Positions 61,572-64,000 of a stretch of 64,000 nucleotides of DNA are shown piece by piece; position 1 is the stretch's first letter; each line of letters opens with the position of its first letter. The stretch comes from Beaufortia kweichowensis. Lineage: Eukaryota; Chordata; Actinopteri; Cypriniformes; Gastromyzontidae. Both the position numbers and the translations under genes were made by a program. The notes beneath the pieces are model-generated. The model was not told where the DNA came from and did no database searches. It saw only the letters and a program-made list of their open reading frames with translations. The DNA lies in assembly GCA_019155185.1 (NCBI GenBank), contig CM032802.1, positions 16,952,425-17,016,424 of the forward strand, read 5' to 3'.

Positions 61572-62254
61572 ATTAAAGGAGTAGTTTACCCAAATATTAA
61601 AATTCATTTACTCATTGCCATGTCATCACAGCTGTATATGATTTCATTTCTACAGATGAAAACAAACAATGAATTAATTATATAGAATGTTGTCATGTTG
61701 TCTTCCTCATGATCCAAAACCTTAAAGGCAACAATCCCAACAATCGAAAAATATTTATGTCAGATTGTCACGAGACACATAAGAACCAATGAGACTCAAA
61801 GTCTTATGTGCTGTCATATTTATTATTAGTCAGGTTTATTACTGATCATATTGCTAATAAAATATTGATTTAAAATATTTAAATCAATATCGGCTTTAGG
61901 CACGACTGTCAGTCAAAACACGATGTTCAAACAAGACAAACACACAGTTTGCTTTAATCATTTGTTATATAATCTCATACATGATATTAATTAGGTATAT
62001 TTCTATCTAATATATGCAAATAAATAATTTTCATGGTCAAGTTGACTCACAGTACCTGGATGAGTCTGTGTTAATAGATTTGAGTGGATGTTAAGTGATG
62101 AGGGAATAACATTGCTTGTAATGTCACAACCGACCAATCAGAATCAAGTATTCTGGAGCGTTGTGAAATAAGAGAAAATAACATAACAGCATTTCAATAG
62201 CTGAGGGTGAGTAAATTATGAAAGAATGTTCATATGGGTGAACTGTTCCATTAA
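61572..62254. mobile_element. AGTTCACC-type element with another repeat nested inside
   Basis: Left end TTAAAGGAGTAGTTTACCCA and right end GGGTGAACTGTTCCATTAA are inverted partners. Inner TCATTTACTCATTGCCATGT and GAGGGTGAGTAAATTATGAA are also paired. A CCAATCAGAATCAAG repeat (62031-62175) sits between the arms. Confidence 0.6.
62031..62175 (+). mobile_element. CCAATCAGAATCAAGTATT dispersed repeat, copy 3 (nested)
   Basis: CATGGTCAAGTTGACTCACA at the left; CGACCAATCAGAATCAAGTA with TTCTGGAGCGTTGTGAAATA at the right. Same family and orientation as the 41043 copy. Confidence 0.55.
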
Positions 62255-64000
62255 CTTCTAAGAAAATGACCTGCATGGATGAGTCAAAGTTCCTCTATGA
62301 AGTTTAATGTTGCTATGATGACTACAGTAATGCTGTCTTCTCGCTGGTCTTCAAAACAGAGCTTGAGTTTATTGCTTTTCACTTTGAAAGAGCAGCCAGA
62401 GAAACACCCTGCCATACGGAAATACATTATATACAACCTGCCTTCCCTTCAGCAGTAAACTTTCACAGTCCGATCTATTACCTGAAAAGACATTAAGAAG
62501 AGGAACGGAACGGAAATTACACTAAGACTCTTACTCTTAAAGTAATGCATCCAAGACTATAAAGACAGCAATTAGAAGCCTTTAGACCTGCTCAAGGAGA
62601 AGTATGGCCTATAAGTGTTTGTTCTGTTGTTATACCTCATACCTTGACTTTCACATCGAGGTTAGGGTCAATCTGAGGCTGTGGTGAGGTCACCTTCGGG
62701 TGAATCGGTGGAGATTATCCATGCGTGCATTTTTGTTATTGGCTAATAATTATATCGGCTAATCATCGTCAAGAAATAAGAATAAGAAATATGCTTTTTA
62801 AAACTTTAGACATAGTCAGTGTTAACTTATTAACCTCTAGGTGGCGATGTTTTCTCTTTTCAGTTGGCATAGGCACGCACGCGCACACAGGTTTATTGCT
62901 ACATCCCTTTGAAGTCAAAAAAGGCCATCTCGATATTTCCAATTATCAGAGAGCAAACAGATAATCCACATTTTTAATATCTTTCTGACCAACACTGAAT
63001 CTCCACATAATCACACTTTAAATAATGGAGGTCTCTGAGACATTCTGTCTATTCACATGCAAACAAATGTCTCTTTGAATCTGTCCCTTCACCCTTCAGA
63101 TACTAAATAGAGAAAGGTATGAACATGAAATATGCAATTTATTGCCTTCGTATCTGCAATTTGACAGTTCAGCCATGTCACTGCAGATTGAAACTATTCA
63201 CTTTAATAATTATTACCTTTTTAGATAAAAAAAAAAATGCAATTTCTTCCTATTCAAATTTGACTGTCATTTGATTGACTTGTTTTCTTTGGTTTTGTTT
63301 TAGTCTATTACTGAGATAGATCGGTGCAATTTCATACAAATGTCAACCTTACCATGAAATGTTTTTACCAGATGTTTTTATTATATTGATAGATCAGATG
63401 TCAATAGTTGGTGGTTTAAATACCCATGTGAGGTCTCTCTCAAAGTTTTTAAAATTGATTTTATGTATAAATCATGATTTTTCATAGTCAGGTAAAGTGC
63501 TGTTTTCAGAATTGTCACATTCATAACAGTTCATATTCCTCATAAATGAACACATGAAAATTAAAATAAAGTAACTATTTGATGTTCTTTAAAGAGTCAT
63601 CTCTTCTCCATTTGTTGGGTATTATTGCTTCTGGTTCTGATCAAGATCTGCCGCTGTGCTGAGGACTCTGACATCCCTCGGCTCCTGTTACACAACAAAA
63701 TGTGTTGTTTTTCCATTAGAATACATTTAGCGACTTGATAAAACTCACACTGTTAGATTTAGGCTGCTAAATCGCTTCCTTGATTTGAATTTCAAAGCGG
63801 GCGCATGTAGCCCTGTGATTGATTTTGTGAGAGATGGGAATAGTTACTGAAACGCGTTCAGCTCTAATTTTATATTTCATTCACCGCTAGAAGCCAAAGA
63901 GTTTACTGAAGTCATGTCTGGAGGAATATTTTGAGAGTTTGAAAGCGCTAGATTGGCATCCATACTGGGATTAAAGCTGTCTTTACCCCAAAGACAGAAC

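Larger units (their letters stand above)
56531..64000. other. Upstream intergenic (or divergent intronic) region without recognised exon
   Basis: No exon with recognisable homology on either strand. Repeats are at 57545-57765, 60270-60330 and 61572-62254. The stretches 57200-57500, 59480-59770 and 61240-61340 look unique with balanced composition and homeodomain-like TAATTA or CAATTAG cores. The rest is AT-rich. Confidence 0.5.

Overview
This is vertebrate nuclear DNA, most likely from a cyprinid (carp/zebrafish-group) fish. It is AT-rich and gene-poor. It carries spliced vertebrate exons, UnaL2-type LINE tails, tRNA-headed SINEs, many small inverted-repeat DNA elements and very long (AG/CT)n, (AC)n and (GATA)n microsatellites. 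I saw no bacterial operon, CRISPR array or rRNA gene.

The one gene I can identify with confidence lies on the minus strand: the first six coding exons of arhgap42 (GRAF3, a BAR-PH-RhoGAP-SH3 protein). They run right to left: exon 1 at 50947-51100, exon 2 at 31894-31989, exon 3 at 26374-26435, exon 4 at 15218-15289, exon 5 at 2984-3085, exon 6 at 2191-2301. All splice sites are GT-AG and all phases agree. Together they give 597 nt, 199 codons, covering most of the N-terminal BAR domain. The remaining BAR, PH, RhoGAP and SH3 exons must lie left of the window. The five complete introns are about 19.0, 5.5, 11.1, 12.1 and 0.7 kb.

Introns 1-4 hold most of the mobile-element remnants. The clearest is a broken LINE in intron 1 (about 35640-38143). 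Its reverse transcriptase is damaged by a 20-bp tandem duplication, an apparent internal loss just after the YADD box, a stop codon, and a 734-bp element with perfect 55-bp inverted repeats and a TTA target duplication. Intron 4 holds a 530-bp inverted-repeat element with an 8-10-bp target duplication, and a 345-bp TTAA-flanked element. Intron 3 holds an L2-clade LINE 3' end, two tail-only copies in opposite orientation, and a compound (GATA)n array.

Right of 51100 is the region upstream of arhgap42. It begins with a leader containing two short upstream ORFs. About 2 kb further is a CpG-containing block (about 52915-53290) that includes a consensus CRE and ends at a good plus-strand splice donor. 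It is followed by a locally duplicated exon-like cassette: two homologous segments, each with a well-placed ATG and a GTGAGT donor, separated by CT tracts of 120-175 bp. This may be the 5' end of a divergent plus-strand transcript, but I cannot identify it. From 56.5 to 64 kb I see no exon; the sequence alternates dispersed repeats with unique stretches that could be conserved non-coding elements.
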